Shown here: one piece after another, positions 10,838 to 21,725 of the stretch
Layout of the letters: each line of letters starts with the position of its first letter
How positions within the stretch are numbered: position 1 is the first letter of the stretch
Source of the DNA: Ascarosepion bandense
Taxonomy: Eukaryota; Mollusca; Cephalopoda; Sepiida; Sepiidae
DNA length: 64,000 nt
Reading direction: 5' to 3'
Assembly: GCA_037127315.1 (NCBI GenBank)
Contig: JBBBDQ010001156.1
Span: 3,987,501 to 4,051,500, forward strand
The notes under the pieces: generated by a model
What the model saw: the letters and a program-made list of their open reading frames with translations, nothing else
Databases searched by the model: none
Told to the model about the DNA's origin: nothing
Position numbers and translations under genes: made by a program

Positions 10838-10911
<74 letters not shown>
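10838..10911 (+). repeat. (AAT)n and (ATT)n microsatellite
   Basis: (AAT)n to about 10867 switches to (ATT)n, forming its own inverted repeat and spurious poly-N/poly-Y/poly-I frames. Confidence 0.96.
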
Positions 10912-11270
10912 TTATCCGTAAATGCTATATAGTATTTTGGTATCACCTCCTGCTTTTTTATTAATAATCGTAACTTGTTTCTTTATGATGTGATCATCGG
11001 TGTGTGCACGAATTGCATTCACCTTAAATAAGTGACAAGTTAACTTCCGAAATAATGTGGTGGTTGTATAAACCAATGAGAAAATGTAATACTGCTATTT
11101 TATCCATATTATTTAATGATATTAGACTCATAAGAAGTGTGAGAATTCAAGAAAAATTTATTTTATATTAGGTGGATTTTTTTAATTTAGATATTTTAAA
11201 CATTTTATAATAAATAAAAAAATATAATAAGCTATTTGTTGGAATCACTGATTATATTTTTACTGTCTGG

Positions 11271-11571
11271 TTCAGTCAGTTAAGTGCCATACGTGATACA
11301 CGCTTTGGGCGATCATGTCTCAAAACAGACATGACTGACTGGGCAGAAGATTATCCCGCAGTAGGTTGCCATTGCTTTCTGCAGTATACTGGTTGCCGAC
11401 CAAAGCTATAGAACCCAATCTGTCCTGTTATTTAACCCATAACTGGAAGGAATAGACGGATTAATACCTTTTCCAATCGTATTTGCGCAAAAATGAATGC
11501 AGCTGGAATTCGAACTCGGCGCCTCGATTTCTCGTTCCGAGCCGATATCCAATGCACCACAACGCATTCTG
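11271..11571 (-). mobile_element. tRNA-derived SINE monomer with head (M2)
   Basis: Minus-strand copy carrying both the tRNA-like head (about 11505-11571, with GAGCCGATATCCAATGCACC on the plus strand) and one body with the ATGTCTC hairpin. This is the monomeric form of the element found as dimers at 1.3, 14.3, 23.5, 35.3, 42.4 and 43.6 kb. Confidence 0.85.
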
Positions 11572-11814
11572 GTTACAGTAGAATAAATGAATAATTTTTT
11601 AAAATTCTTTAAAACTATCTGTTCTGCTCCTCGATGACATTGTTGCCCGTTTGAAATGTAATAATACACAAACCTTCCAGGTGTTGTTGACTCGCAAGAT
11701 GTTAAAGCACAATTGATATAGATCAGAATATTTCCATAACTTTAAGATACAGTGATGTCAACTTCCATTAACGTTATATAATATTATTCCATTATTTTCA
11801 GCTCTGTTATCGGG

Positions 11815-12414
11815 GTTTTTGGTGCAGAATTTGCTCTTAGTGAAATTATAGCTTTTACTCTCAAACATTAGTAGATCTTCTCAGACGACTCATTTTCCCC
11901 CGATATCGGAAATCGATACCCCCGATATTCGAATCTGATCAAAAACCGTTATTCGGCCATCAATATGGCTCATTTTCTCCAATTTTACTCCCGATTGATA
12001 CGATAACTTTTCATGGACTTACGTAGGTTAGTTTGACTCCGATATTGGATATCGATATCCCATATCCTATCGGGTTTGATCAAAATCAGGTTTTCAGCCC
12101 TTTTATTTTAGTTTTAGCTTCGGGTTGTGCTCTAAGTTGATATAATTGTAGTTCTGAGTCTCAGCCATGATACCATTTACTCAGAGGACTTATTTAGCCT
12201 TCAAAATTCAGTTTGCGACGGAAAACCTATTTGATATCCATACCGAAAATCAAAATTTGACTTATATCCATTCATTTTTCTTTATATCTACGGTTTCGTT
12301 TTGACTGGAAACAACTATTGCTTTTTAGTCTTTCGTGCCCACGTCCAACGAGTCTGAGCTCCAGGACCATGAAAGCTTTCATTACACCCGATCAACGCCG
12401 GGTTATACTGCTAG
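11815..12414 (+). mobile_element. Helitron-like non-autonomous element, copy 1
   Basis: The 3' end has a hairpin CCCGATCAACGCCGGG (12387-12402), eight bases of spacer and CTAG (12411-12414) followed by T. That is the layout of a Helitron terminus (hairpin, CTRR, insertion before T). Four other copies (15.8, 26.3, 31.7, 46.3 kb) end the same way. The interior matches the copy at 15.84-16.2 kb base for base over long stretches. The 5' start is uncertain. No Rep/helicase coding is visible. Confidence 0.6.
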
Positions 12415-12729
12415 TCGTTAAGAAAATGGTTCGATTGAAAATGATTCGACTCTTCGGAGATATAAATATGAAACACCACCCGATTCTTCGTCTCTTGTTG
12501 GTAGCCGGCCAAAATGGCTAAGTAATTCAGTCACATCTCTTCATTCACTGGAGGGTACCGAATCCCCAATATGTACCAGCTGTCAAAAAAGTGTTATGTG
12601 TCAAACATACTTTTAGTGTGAACAAACCTAAATAGAGTGCGAAAAAAGTATTACCAAACAAGTAGTTGAAAAAAAATTATCTATGAAAACAAGACCAATC
12701 AGGATACTCGAATTCTTAAAAGAAATCGG

Positions 12730-13085
12730 AATGTACTGAATAATATGACCGAGCATGCGAGCAACGATGAGGTCTTGGAAAGAATGGCAACGAAAAGAAA
12801 ATTAATAATGAGCATCAGGAAGAGACAGCTGACGTTCCTGGGACATGCAATGAGGAAGGAGGGCTTGGAGAATCTGATACTGACAGGTCAAATAAAAAGA
12901 AACAGAGACAGAGGAAAGCAGTGGATAACATATTTGAGGGGCCTGATAAAAGTGGATGACGGAACGGGGATTGCGAGGTGTAACAGGAGAAAACATACTA
13001 AGTGCCACCAGAGATAGGGAGATGTGGAGAACCATGATCGCCTACGTTCTGAAAGGACAGAGCACATCGAAGAAGAAGTCACGAT
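12730..13085 (+). pseudogene. RTE-type LINE, C-terminal fragment
   Basis: The frame from 12745 reads EVLERMATKRKL, IRKRQLTFLGHAMRKEGLEN and LILTGQIKRNRDRGKQW, the conserved C-terminal region of RTE/BovB-like reverse transcriptases. A further block in another frame near 13019-13080 (DMWRTMIA...) matches the element's terminus as seen at 49.56-49.62 kb, so there is at least one frameshift. No 5' part is present. Confidence 0.88.
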
Positions 13086-13501
13086 TGATGCTTTCAGATT
13101 ACTGAATTAACCTTACATGTTTATTTAGATTATCGTCTGCCTGACTTTGTCAAACGGTATTTTTTCGTTGAAAATGTTCCGCATAAATGATATGATAGGC
13201 GCAGATGCGCAACATTTGTTTCGGTCGTTTGACGCCATGTTTTTTTGTCAAGTTCATTCAATTTCGATGAAATAGCGTTTTGGTAAAAATAGCAATGCTA
13301 ACAGCTAATGCACAATAAAGGATACAAAGAAGAAAAAATTTGCGGAGAACTAGAAAGGAACACGTCAAGAAGAAGAGTAAGAAGAAATATTTCAGGGATT
13401 AATACTTCACCGATGCCCCAATATCTTACTTTACTGATGTGCCCCGGATGTAAAAATCAATAGCTTAAAATTAAGTAAATTACACTAAAAAGGTCTCTTT
13501 C

Positions 13502-13662
13502 CTCCGGTTATGGGTTAAATAATAAAACAGATTGGGTTCTATAGCCTTAGTTGACAACCAGTCTACCGTAATGGCAACCTACTGCGAGAAAATCTTCTGC
13601 CCAGTCAGTCATGTATTTTCGAGACAAGTGTGTATAACGAATGGCATTTAACTGTCTTTAAT
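13502..13662 (+). mobile_element. SINE body fragment (M3)
   Basis: Body of the local tRNA SINE (GGTTATGGGTTAAATAATA, TTCTATAGCC, AATCTTCTGCCCAGTCAGTC) with small deletions. No head. Confidence 0.8.
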
Positions 13663-14313
13663 TTTTTTTTCATCGTTATTTGATAATTTTAAATCAAAGG
13701 TATCAATCTTATTATGCTGAATCCGAAAATAACATCGATTTTTGCCTCATCAGGTCAGAACTTTTGCCAATCGATGACCATTTTTTGGCATTTGTCAAAA
13801 TATACCCATATTGGCTGAATTTTGGACTTGAGCTCAAAAACAAATCAACTGAAATAGTCCCAAAATTTATTGTATCCATTGCTTTCATGATGGAGAAAAT
13901 ACTTCTAGGTGTTTTAGAAGGCCTCTTATAACATTCTTAATGTCAAATTCTAAAGAAAAAATAATTGATTTGTTGGTAAAATATACAAAAACTCACAGAA
14001 AACGCACTGTGTCCGTATATCTTGTTCTCTAGAAAATTTTATTTAATACAATGTAAGAAAACTGTTCGTTGTAAAAATTTGTGCATATTTGACAAATTTT
14101 GAAGAAACTTCCTCTTACTTGACTGCCGGGAATGCTAATGCACAGTGTAGTCTGTTATCACTCTGATGTTCCAACGCCCTTGTTACCTTCCTCCATTAAT
14201 TTGATATCCTAGCAGAATATCCTGTTTATCGCTGACATTCTCTACAGTTTTCGGGGAATTCTTCCGCTGTAACTATGAAAGAAATCAACTTTGACGTTCA
14301 TGTTAGCACCAAT
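13663..14313. other. No recognisable gene
   Basis: An 83-residue frame at 13680-13931 has mixed hydrophobic composition but no recognisable family or neighbour context, and I do not support it as a gene. The interval ends at the 13-bp duplication flanking the next SINE. Confidence 0.4.
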
Positions 14314-14920
14314 AGGATGTGCGTTGTGACGCAGTGGTTATCGGCTAGGAACGAGAAATCAGGGAGCCGAGTTCGAATTCCAATTGAATTCCTTGCATTC
14401 ACTTACGCGCAAATACCTTTGGGAAAGGTATTAATTCGTCTCTTTCCTCCAGTTATGAGTTAAATAACAGGACAGAATGGATTCTATAGCCTTGACTGGC
14501 AACCATTCTACCACAGGAAGTAATAGCAGCCTAATGCGGGATAATCTTCTGCCCAGTCAGTCATGTCTTTCGAGACATAATCGCCCAAGTGTGTATTACG
14601 TATGGCACTTAACTGATTGACTGAATATAATAGTTGGGAGAAATGATTAAGGTTTCTACTGAGTATAAAGTGGGGGATTGGTTTTTTATTGTTATGAAGT
14701 AATAAACCGATCCCCCACTAATTACTACTAAATAATAAAATACATCTCTTCGCCCTCTAGCTATGAGTCAAATAACAAGACAGATTGGGTTCTATAGAAC
14801 CAGTCTACCGCAGAAAGTAATGGTAACCTACTGTGAGATAATATTCTACCCAATCAGTCAAGTCTCTTTCGAGACATGATCGCCTAAGCGTGTATCACGT
14901 ATGGCACTTAACTGACTGAC
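14314..14920 (+). mobile_element. Dimeric tRNA SINE with target-site duplication (D2, reference copy)
   Basis: The element is bounded by an exact 13-bp direct repeat TGTTAGCACCAAT (14301-14313 and 14921-14933). Inside are the tRNA-like head, body 1 (to about 14632), a linker with inverted repeat arms GTGGGGGATTGGTTT (14670-14684) and AAACCGATCCCCCAC (14704-14718), then body 2. Because one duplication encloses both bodies, the dimer moved as a single RNA. The tRNA-like head has B box GAGTTCGAATTCC. It may belong to the cephalopod SINE superfamily described from squids; that match needs a search. Confidence 0.9.
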
Positions 14921-15065
14921 TGTTAGCACCAATGTTGCGAAAGCATCCCAGCATATTTGCAACAAGTTTCTTGTAGTTATCTGATTTGTGATAACCCAAA
15001 AATCTTTTTCTATGCATTTCATTCAAAGTCATACGACTTACAAAGTTTTCATCGAGAATAAGTTT

Positions 15066-15172
15066 TCTGATGTCTAGACTGCAAGAAAATCGAATGCATG
15101 GTCATCAGTAAAAAGGGTAGCCCAATATGCCAAATACAGGTCGGAGATACTAGAATCAAGCAGGGACAAAAA
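15066..15172 (+). pseudogene. RTE-type LINE fragment
   Basis: Reads DCKKIECMVISKK then CQIQVGDTRIKQ, the segment after the catalytic YADD block in RTE reverse transcriptases. It matches the better preserved copy at 49.0-49.1 kb. Both ends are lost. Confidence 0.8.
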
Positions 15173-15181
15173 TTTAAATTT

Positions 15182-15540
15182 TTTTTTTAATCATATCACC
15201 CCAAGCAAGGCGGTGACGCCACTGATGCGCATGGGGCTACTTAAGAGTAGAATGATTGGAAAAGAGAAAGCCGGGAAACACATCCTAAACAGGGAACAAA
15301 AGATGAGCCTCTTCACCTGTTCAATAGATATGGGTAGAGTGTGAACCGGGCGATAGTTCAGTCTATCTACTCCAATTGACAAAAAGAAAACAGAGAGAGA
15401 GAGAAAAAAGAAAAATGAAAAGTGAAAGAAGATTGGAAAAAAAAAGGAAAGCCGGGAACCACATCCTAAACAAGGGATGAGCCTCTTCATCTGTTCAAAA
15501 GACGTGGGTGGAGTGTGAACCGGGCAACCTGGGAAGTGTT
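15182..15540 (-). mobile_element. Two tandem copies of the LINE-tailed short element (T2)
   Basis: On the minus strand the tail (complement of CCAAGCAAGGCGGTGACGCC at about 15202) and body (complement of GAGTGTGAACCGGGCGATAG) are followed by a second, tail-less body at 15440-15530, joined by an A/G-rich spacer containing CAATTGGAGTAGATAGACTG on the minus strand. The same tandem layout occurs at 26.48-26.69 kb, so the family probably contains an internal tandem repeat. Confidence 0.7.
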
Positions 15541-15593
15541 CATTACATTTACTCATGTTCTTACACCTCTGGAAAACAAGGTGAACCCATCCC

Positions 15594-15735
15594 ACCCTTT
15601 CTTTCAGTTATGAGAATAGACTGTATTCTATAGTCTCTTGTAACGACTGGTCTAGAAGAATATTTCTGAATTTAGAATCATCTTGGAGAAGATTGGCAGA
15701 GACACATCACTCTTACTGTGACTGCAGTACACGTG
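15594..15735 (+). mobile_element. Degenerate SINE body relative
   Basis: CTTTCAGTTATGAGAATAGA, TTCTATAGTCTC, GACTGGTCTA and AATCATCTTGGAGAAG follow the order of motifs in the local SINE body but with heavy change. A similar stretch, TTTTATAGTCTCTTGTAA, occurs at about 21883, suggesting a separate related family. Confidence 0.45.
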
Positions 15736-15840
15736 ATGCTCCTATGACTCTAATAGGTCACGACTCTCCTCATCGAATAGAATATAGAAACTGTGAATAG
15801 TAATTATCGTCGCAAGCGCTTTCGGCCAATTTATTATCAA

Positions 15841-16233
15841 CTAGCAGTATAACCCGGCGTTGCTCGGGTGTAATGAAAGCTTTAAAACTAATCCATGGTC
15901 CTGGAGCTCAGACTTTTTGAACGTTGGCACGAAAGACTAAAAAGCAATAGTTGTTTCCAGTTAAAGCGAAACCGTAGACTGAAAGAAAAATGAATGGATG
16001 TAAGGCAAATTTTGATTTCCTGGTATCGATATCAAATAGGTTTTTTCGTCGTAAACTGAATTTTAAAGGCTAAATAAGTCCTCTGAGTAAATGGTATCAT
16101 GGCTGAGACTCAGAACTACAATAATACCTACTTAGAGCCAAACCTGAAGCAAAAACTAAAATAAAAGGCTGAAAAATATACAGACATACAGGCAGATAAA
16201 CAGACACACACACAAACATCTTGCCTTTTATAT
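15841..16233 (-). mobile_element. Helitron-like non-autonomous element, copy 2
   Basis: On the minus strand the 3' end is hairpin CCCGAGCAACGCCGGG, spacer, CTAG at the complement of 15841-15844, followed by T. The 5' side reads TATATAAAAGGCAAGATG then a GT-rich stretch, near 16200-16233. It may extend to about 16470, where TTATCGGGGG-type sequence also found in copy 1 occurs. Confidence 0.6.
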
Positions 16234-16569
16234 ATTATCGATTTTCTGCACTAGTGAAAGAACTTCAACCTTGAAACTTCTGAATATCGTTTCTTATGTC
16301 TTTGTCTATGAGCGTATTAGATTTGATTAAAATCGGACCACTCCTTCTATAACCCGATTTTTTCGATTATCGATTTTCGATATTTATCGGGGGTACCTCG
16401 ACACAAAACCTAGCTGAGAATGTTGAGGGGTTTTCAACCGTCCCACTCCAGTATAACCTTCCGGTTCGCTTCAAAACTAATATTATAACTAGTGGTAGTT
16501 TAAACCGTCTTATAAAATATGTTTCCATTATTTTTAAACATCTTCAGTTAACATTGTCATCTTTATTAC

Positions 16570-16985
16570 CATTTGTACGACGTTTAGGTCGATGTACGCT
16601 CCGGCCTTTTTCAGGTGCTAGGAATTTCGAACCGAACTATTTATTACAATCACTGGTGTATATCATCCTCATAAAGCCTCGATTGGAAGTTATAACTTAT
16701 CTTCCGCTAACCCTGCAAGTTACTTGTTCACCACTGCTGTAGCCTGGTATTGAACTCACAACTCTTTGGGTCAAGTCACATGAACTAACCAAACGTCTAG
16801 ATCCACGTGTCCTTTAGGACAAAAACAACTGAATGTTTTGGACTTATAAACCTAATGTCTAGTAACCCTTTTTACCAAAGTTCATATTGCAGTTTGTTAT
16901 GTTAATGGATTTATTTAGTATTTTCGATGTTCACGGTTTTCTCGAGTTCAACGGCCGAAACGTCGTACAAATAGCAACAAAGATG
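16570..16985. repeat. Penelope-type terminal repeat remnant
   Basis: The minus strand at about 16576-16620 reads CACCTGAAAAAGGCC...CTAAACGTCGTACAAATG, and the plus strand at 16950-16978 reads CGGCCGAAACGTCGTACAAA. The two are inverted relatives sharing the ACGTCGTACAAAT end. They resemble terminal repeats of Penelope-like elements, and the right one leads directly into the tandem array. Confidence 0.4.
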
Positions 16986-17374
16986 AGGACAATAGTCCAA
17001 ATAATGTAAATACGGTAAATACTACCTCATCTCAGAAATATAGACAAATAGAATGATCTATTATTAAACGTCGTACAAATGGCAACAAATATGAGGACAA
17101 CAGTCCGAATAATGTAAATAGTGTAAATACTAGCTCATCTGAAAAATATAGACCAAATATAATGATCTATTATTAAACGTCGTACAAATGGCAACAAAGT
17201 TGAGGACAATAGTCCGAATAATGTAAATAGTGTAAATGCTACCTCATCTCAGAAATATAGACAAATATAATGATCTATTATTAAACGTCGTACAAATGGC
17301 AACAACGATCAGGACAATTGTCCAAATAATGTAAATACAGTAAATACTAGCTCATCTCAGAAATATTGACAAAT
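16961..17374 (+). repeat. Tandem array, about 108-bp unit, four copies
   Basis: Unit starts fall at 16961, 17069, 17178 and 17286 (spacing 108, 109, 108). Each begins CGTCGTACAAATNGCAACAA, passes AATAATGTAAATA and CTCATCTCAGAAATAT, and ends ATCTATTATTAAA. The same unit occurs once at about 2486-2575 after a hammerhead-like motif, so the array appears to derive from the region next to a Penelope-type repeat. Confidence 0.9.
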
Positions 17375-17515
17375 ACCAAATAACGTATTTGTAAGTACTG
17401 GCCAATGATTAATTTTGTTGAGAAAGCTGGCTGAACGTACAAAAATTAAAGCTGTCGGGGCATATGAACATTTATACAATTGAAATATCAAAGTTTAACA
17501 TTAATAAATAGAATA

Positions 17516-17877
17516 TACAGGCTGACTGAAAAGTTACTGCGAATTTCATGTACGCTTGGTGACTTAAAATTGTGTGATATTTTGGGGGGTTTTAGTTAAC
17601 AGAGAAAGTCTGCTATACCAAACTAAGACTTTACCAGAACTTGAAGGTGAATACAAGAAGTTATGTCTTCCATACTAAAAGAGTTCCTGGGAAAGTCTGT
17701 TGACGTAATTCCTGTGCGGCTTGAGAAGCTGGAAGAAAAACCCGGTGCCTATATGGAATTTAAAATAAAGCCTTATGCTAGTCAATAGCCTCTCGTATCC
17801 ATTTCTTGTAAAAAATAATCTTAATAAATAAATCATAAGTATTTTAAAATGTGGAGTTATTTTTCAATCACCCTGTA
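17516..17877 (+). mobile_element. Mariner-type element, deleted
   Basis: Terminal inverted repeats ACAGGCTGACTGAAAAGTTA (from 17517) and the complement of TTTTTCAATCACCCTGTA (ending 17877), with TA at both ends as expected for Tc1/mariner insertion. Inside, frames near 17640-17780 read ELEGEYKKLC and RLEKLEE, compatible with the C-terminal end of a mariner-type transposase. Most of the transposase is gone. Confidence 0.75.
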
Positions 17878-18675
17878 GTTTGTTTGCTTGTTTGTTTTTT
17901 TAATATAATTCTCCACAGCTGTCCGCAAAGTTGGCGCTGGCGTTGAAATTGAAAAAGAATGATTCTCCTAGTTTCTCGAGGAACGAAGGCATTCCAAACA
18001 TCGTTATTTGGACGTGCCAATACCTTCTTAGAACCTATTATAATTATTTCAATTTTTCCAAAATCCGAAGCCATAGAAAAACCTTGTCGCATTTCCCTCC
18101 ACCAGCACCTGCCGTGCCACGAATCGCTGATAGCAGAGAATCCTGTCAAGTAATTACAGATAAGATTATTTTTTAAGAAGTTGCGTTCTGCGTTCGGAGA
18201 TAAGGCGCAAAGTTTTAATACACGGTCCTTTGCCAAATATAAAGTTATTTATATATTGCTCTGTTTTACCCTTTTTTCCGCCTCTCCCTCAATCTTCTGC
18301 TTTTCCATTTTCCTCACTTTTTAATAGTCTCGAGATCTCACTCTGAGTTTATTTCAGAAATGGGTTTTATTTTGAGGTGTTTGAAAACAGGAGCTTTTTT
18401 CCTATTGAAAAGGAAATGACTTGCTGTTCCATTCATTGCAATAGTCTATATCTGACCAGTTTGTAGCCATGTTAGTCACGAGAAAAATTATTGGGCTAAA
18501 TATTAGTTTCTCTCTGAATTTCTGGAGGAGTGATTCATAGGTAGCAAAGAATCCGAAAAGAAAAACCCACTGGAGATGTTGGTTTCAAATTGAATTCGAT
18601 TCAATACCATGCACGCTAAGGCAAGATACGCAGAAGTTTATCGTAATTATTCGTGTATAATGCGTATTTTAACTT

Positions 18676-18778
18676 TGAGTTACTCAAGATGAAAACGTCT
18701 CATTTAAGATATGCCTTGAGTATATTTTCATTTTTGCGTAAATTAGACGACAATTTATCCATCGCACGCTATATGCAA

Positions 18779-18842
<64 letters not shown>

Positions 18843-18987
18843 CACTTTACATATGGATATATATGTACAGAGTTAGATGTGCAAATTGTCGTCGTTTGAG
18901 TTATTAAATCTGAAAACGTTTCTTTTAAAATATGACTTGAGTATATTTTCATTTTGCGTAATTTAGACGACAATTTATTCATCGCAG
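18676..18987 (+). repeat. Direct repeats related to mariner terminal sequence, with (CA)n(TA)n
   Basis: About 95 bases at 18676-18771 (TTGAGTATATTTTCATTTTT, TTAGACGACAATTTATCCAT) recur at 18895-18985. Shorter versions occur at 19930-19975 and 20030-20070. They flank TA microsatellites and resemble the ends of the mariner element that follows, so they are probably solo ends or foldback derivatives. The long frames here are repeat artefacts. Confidence 0.6.
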
Positions 18988-19019
<32 letters not shown>

Positions 19020-19087
19020 CTTCCCACAGTATCGTATTATATATATATATATATATATGTGTGTGTGCGTGAGTGTGTGTGCGCGCG

Positions 19088-19969
19088 CACAGTGAGATGT
19101 GTAAATTGTCGCCATTTTATATTTTAATTTTGCCCATTCGCATATTTTGTTTTTGATTTTATTTACTGCCCAATATAGTAGGGTCAGCTGGGCACCGTTT
19201 ATGACATAAAAAATACTATGATGCAATTCACTCCACCAGAAGTTTGGATACCGCATGCTGTGCTGCTTGGCATTTCCACCGGAAGCTACAATACGATAAT
19301 TTCAGAGTGTTTGAGCGTCAATCCGAGGACAATGCAGAGGATTCGGAAAGATGAGTCTAATGGTGATCACGAAGGTAAGGTAGCTCAGAAAACTCACTCA
19401 GATCGTTCTGATAAGAAAAGAACTCCCGAATGCTTTGGTGAGAGGCTCAGATTCAACATGGAGGCCTACATTAAGCGTCTTTAGGAGGTAGTGCTTGTCT
19501 GAGTCAAGAAGGTGATTGCTGGAGCACCCTATGTCTGGCAACATGATTCTTTACCATGCTACACAAGCAAGTAAACCCAGTCATGGCTATCAGATAATAT
19601 CTGTGACCACATCACCCATTACATCTAGCCACCAAACTCCCCAAACTGAAAACCTTTGATTATTATATATGGGGCGTAGTTGAGCGATAGAACAACAAAA
19701 TACATTTTAACACTAAAGATTAGCTAAAGGCAAGGATTATGGTAGCATTCACGAACTTAAACAACGAGATCGTCCAGAAAAGATACAGTAGATTCCAAAG
19801 TCGCCTGGAGGTCGTGGCTGAAACCAGTGGCAATTTTATTAAATAAACTTAGTCTTTAGCATTTCAAGATATTTTTGTGTAATGTTAGTAAATATATCTG
19901 TTAAAATTAGATATCAGTGTTATTTGAATTTTTGCGGAGTTTAGAGGACAAGTTATCTATCAAACTCTA

Positions 19970-19978
<9 letters not shown>
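19088..19978 (+). mobile_element. Tc1/mariner element with decayed transposase
   Basis: The left end AGATGTGTAAATTGTCGCCA (about 19092) and the right end TTTAGAGGACAAGTTATCTA (about 19940, read inverted) are similar terminal repeats enclosing a transposase relic. The right end merges into a TA-centred palindrome. Confidence 0.65.
19218..19852 (+). pseudogene. Mariner-type transposase pseudogene
   Basis: The open part (19218-19484) reads ISTGSYNTIISECLSVNP, RTMQRIRKDESNGDHEG and SDRSDKKRTPECFGE: an N-terminal DNA-binding region. It then jumps to RLRFNMEAYIKRL, so a block of several hundred bases, including the first catalytic aspartate region, is deleted. After the stop at 19482-19484, further matches appear with more stops: a Tyr-Val-Trp-Gln-His-Asp block near 19531, PPNSPN near 19628 and ARIMVAFTNLN near 19734. 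The start ATG is uncertain. I recall closely similar transposases in cephalopod genomes. Confidence 0.8.
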
Positions 19979-20018
<40 letters not shown>

Positions 20019-20052
20019 GTAGAGTACGATAGATAAATTGTTGTCTAAACTA
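19938..20052. repeat. Palindrome with (TA)n at its centre
   Basis: Arms TTATCTATCAAACTCTACAC (19952-19971) and its diverged complement GTAGAGTACGATAGATAAAT (20019-20038) face each other across about 44 bases of TA. Same design as at 10.64 kb. Confidence 0.75.
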
Positions 20053-20079
20053 TTTGCATTGAGCATATTTTCAACCTTA

Positions 20080-20128
<49 letters not shown>

Positions 20129-20556
20129 CGCACAGAAGTAATGCCAGAATGATTGTATTTAAAATGGCGAAAGAAAGAAAGAAACAGTGGTTTTATATTA
20201 TACTTAAAATAGTCCCTTCTACACCCGGCCAACCACAACTGGAACTTTCTTGCGCGCTATACACGCAGACTTAGGGGGCCTGGCAGTGCTTTTATATTTT
20301 TTCTTAACGTGGTCATTTATACTCACTCGTTTAAATCTAGGTGTTTTAATCAGGGTGGCTGGTGAATATATATATATATATATACTCGCTAACTAAACCA
20401 TCGAGAGTGCACATTGGCTGTGAATTGAATAGCTGAATAATCACGTCAGAGGTGAAAAACAAAATGACCCCTAAAAAACAGAATATACTTACAGGCTTGA
20501 GAAAGGAGCATAACGCAAAAGCAAAATGTGTTCGACAATAACAAATTATATATGTG

Positions 20557-20560
<4 letters not shown>

Positions 20561-20610
<50 letters not shown>
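20561..20610 (+). repeat. (TG)n microsatellite
   Basis: About 50 bases of uninterrupted TG. Confidence 0.97.
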
Positions 20611-20613
<3 letters not shown>

Positions 20614-20711
20614 TGAAAAATATGCTTACGGGAATACACACATATAAAGAATATTATTCAGGTGTTAATAAAAATGTACTCAATGTTGTATAAACAGACC
20701 TATCATATATA

Positions 20712-21000
20712 TAGTCATCAACAGACAGATCTGTTTCGCTGTATCACAGCTCATCAGTACGGTTAGACATCCGATTGTTTTTCCAAGGATTGAAACCTGA
20801 CCGAATTGTCAGTCAGTCGGCGATTCTACCTCTGAGCAATGGGCGCTCGGTAGAAGAAGGGAAACTTTTAGGGTATCATGTATCATACGCCAGTAGTTAG
20901 AGTGATCTAATTCATTACTGAATGAGTGATGCGTAGATGTTAAAGTAGCTACTATTTTTTCAAAGTCTACCATTCTTCCAGAGTGTGAGAGCGTAAATAT
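20712..21000 (-). mobile_element. Hammerhead SINE, family A copy A1
   Basis: Minus strand: an upstream block (complement of CAAAGTCTACCATTCTTCCA at about 20960) leads to an A box (complement of TCTACCTCTGAGCAATGG), a B box (GGTTTCAATCC near 20790) and a hammerhead fold at the 3' end. (TA)n lies at both sides. The A and B boxes are spaced as in tRNA genes, so polymerase III transcription is expected. Confidence 0.8.
20716..20768 (-). ncRNA. Type I hammerhead fold in SINE A1
   Basis: Core CTGATGA and GAAA are exact. Stem II is GCTGT/ACAGC with a three-base loop. Stem III is the palindrome ACAGATCTGT followed by C of the GTC cleavage site (complement of 20724-20726). Stem I (CCGTA against TGTTG) has one mismatch and two wobbles. 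Confidence 0.8.
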
Positions 21001-21016
21001 AAGGATAATATGCATA

Positions 21017-21021
21017 GTTAT

Positions 21022-21061
<40 letters not shown>

Positions 21062-21082
21062 ATAACTATATATATATATATA

Positions 21083-21125
<43 letters not shown>
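21017..21125. repeat. (TA)n with short inverted arms
   Basis: ATAGTTATCAATATATA and TATATTGATAACTAT (about 21014 and 21055) face each other across TA repeats, with further TA to 21125. Confidence 0.85.
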
Positions 21126-21130
<5 letters not shown>

Positions 21131-21249
21131 GAGATTAATAAATATCCATATTATCCTACGTTGATAGAACGACTTGGAGTTTCATGCGTTACGCAATCAT
21201 CTGGTGAATATTACGAACTAATTAGGTGCCATTGACGTTGGATAGTTTA

Positions 21250-21297
<48 letters not shown>

Positions 21298-21722
21298 GAA
21301 AAAAATTAAATATTCTACAGTTTCATGAAATTGTAGAATATCTAAAAAATTGTCTAAATTATATTACTTTGCCAAATTAAATAAATAAATTTAACATTGA
21401 GTTTTTTTTGGATTTCGCCTCTATCGGAATTTACCTGAGTAATATACCAAGTATTGTATATATATAATTAACTTTATCAACATCATCGGGAAATGTTAGC
21501 TCATTGTTGTGAAAACGATTTTCATATTTAAATATAAGAATATGACGAGGTAAAAATCTCGAAACAGAAATTTTCGTGTCGCAATGTAAAAATATATCAA
21601 TTTTAAATAAAAAAATACAAATTTAATTATATTATACTTAACAATATTTGTTGTATTGAGCATTGTTTTTAAAAAGTAATTGCCGAAGAACACGAAATTC
21701 TAAAAAATGTTGTTTCCCTTCA

Positions 21723-21725
21723 CCT

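Noticed and set aside
13680..13931. Small gene of 83 residues
   Set aside because: No start context, splice sites, family resemblance or codon bias that separates it from AT-rich chance.
15191..15595. 134-residue minus-strand frame
   Set aside because: It runs through the two tandem T-family repeats; no protein family resemblance and it ends in unrelated sequence.
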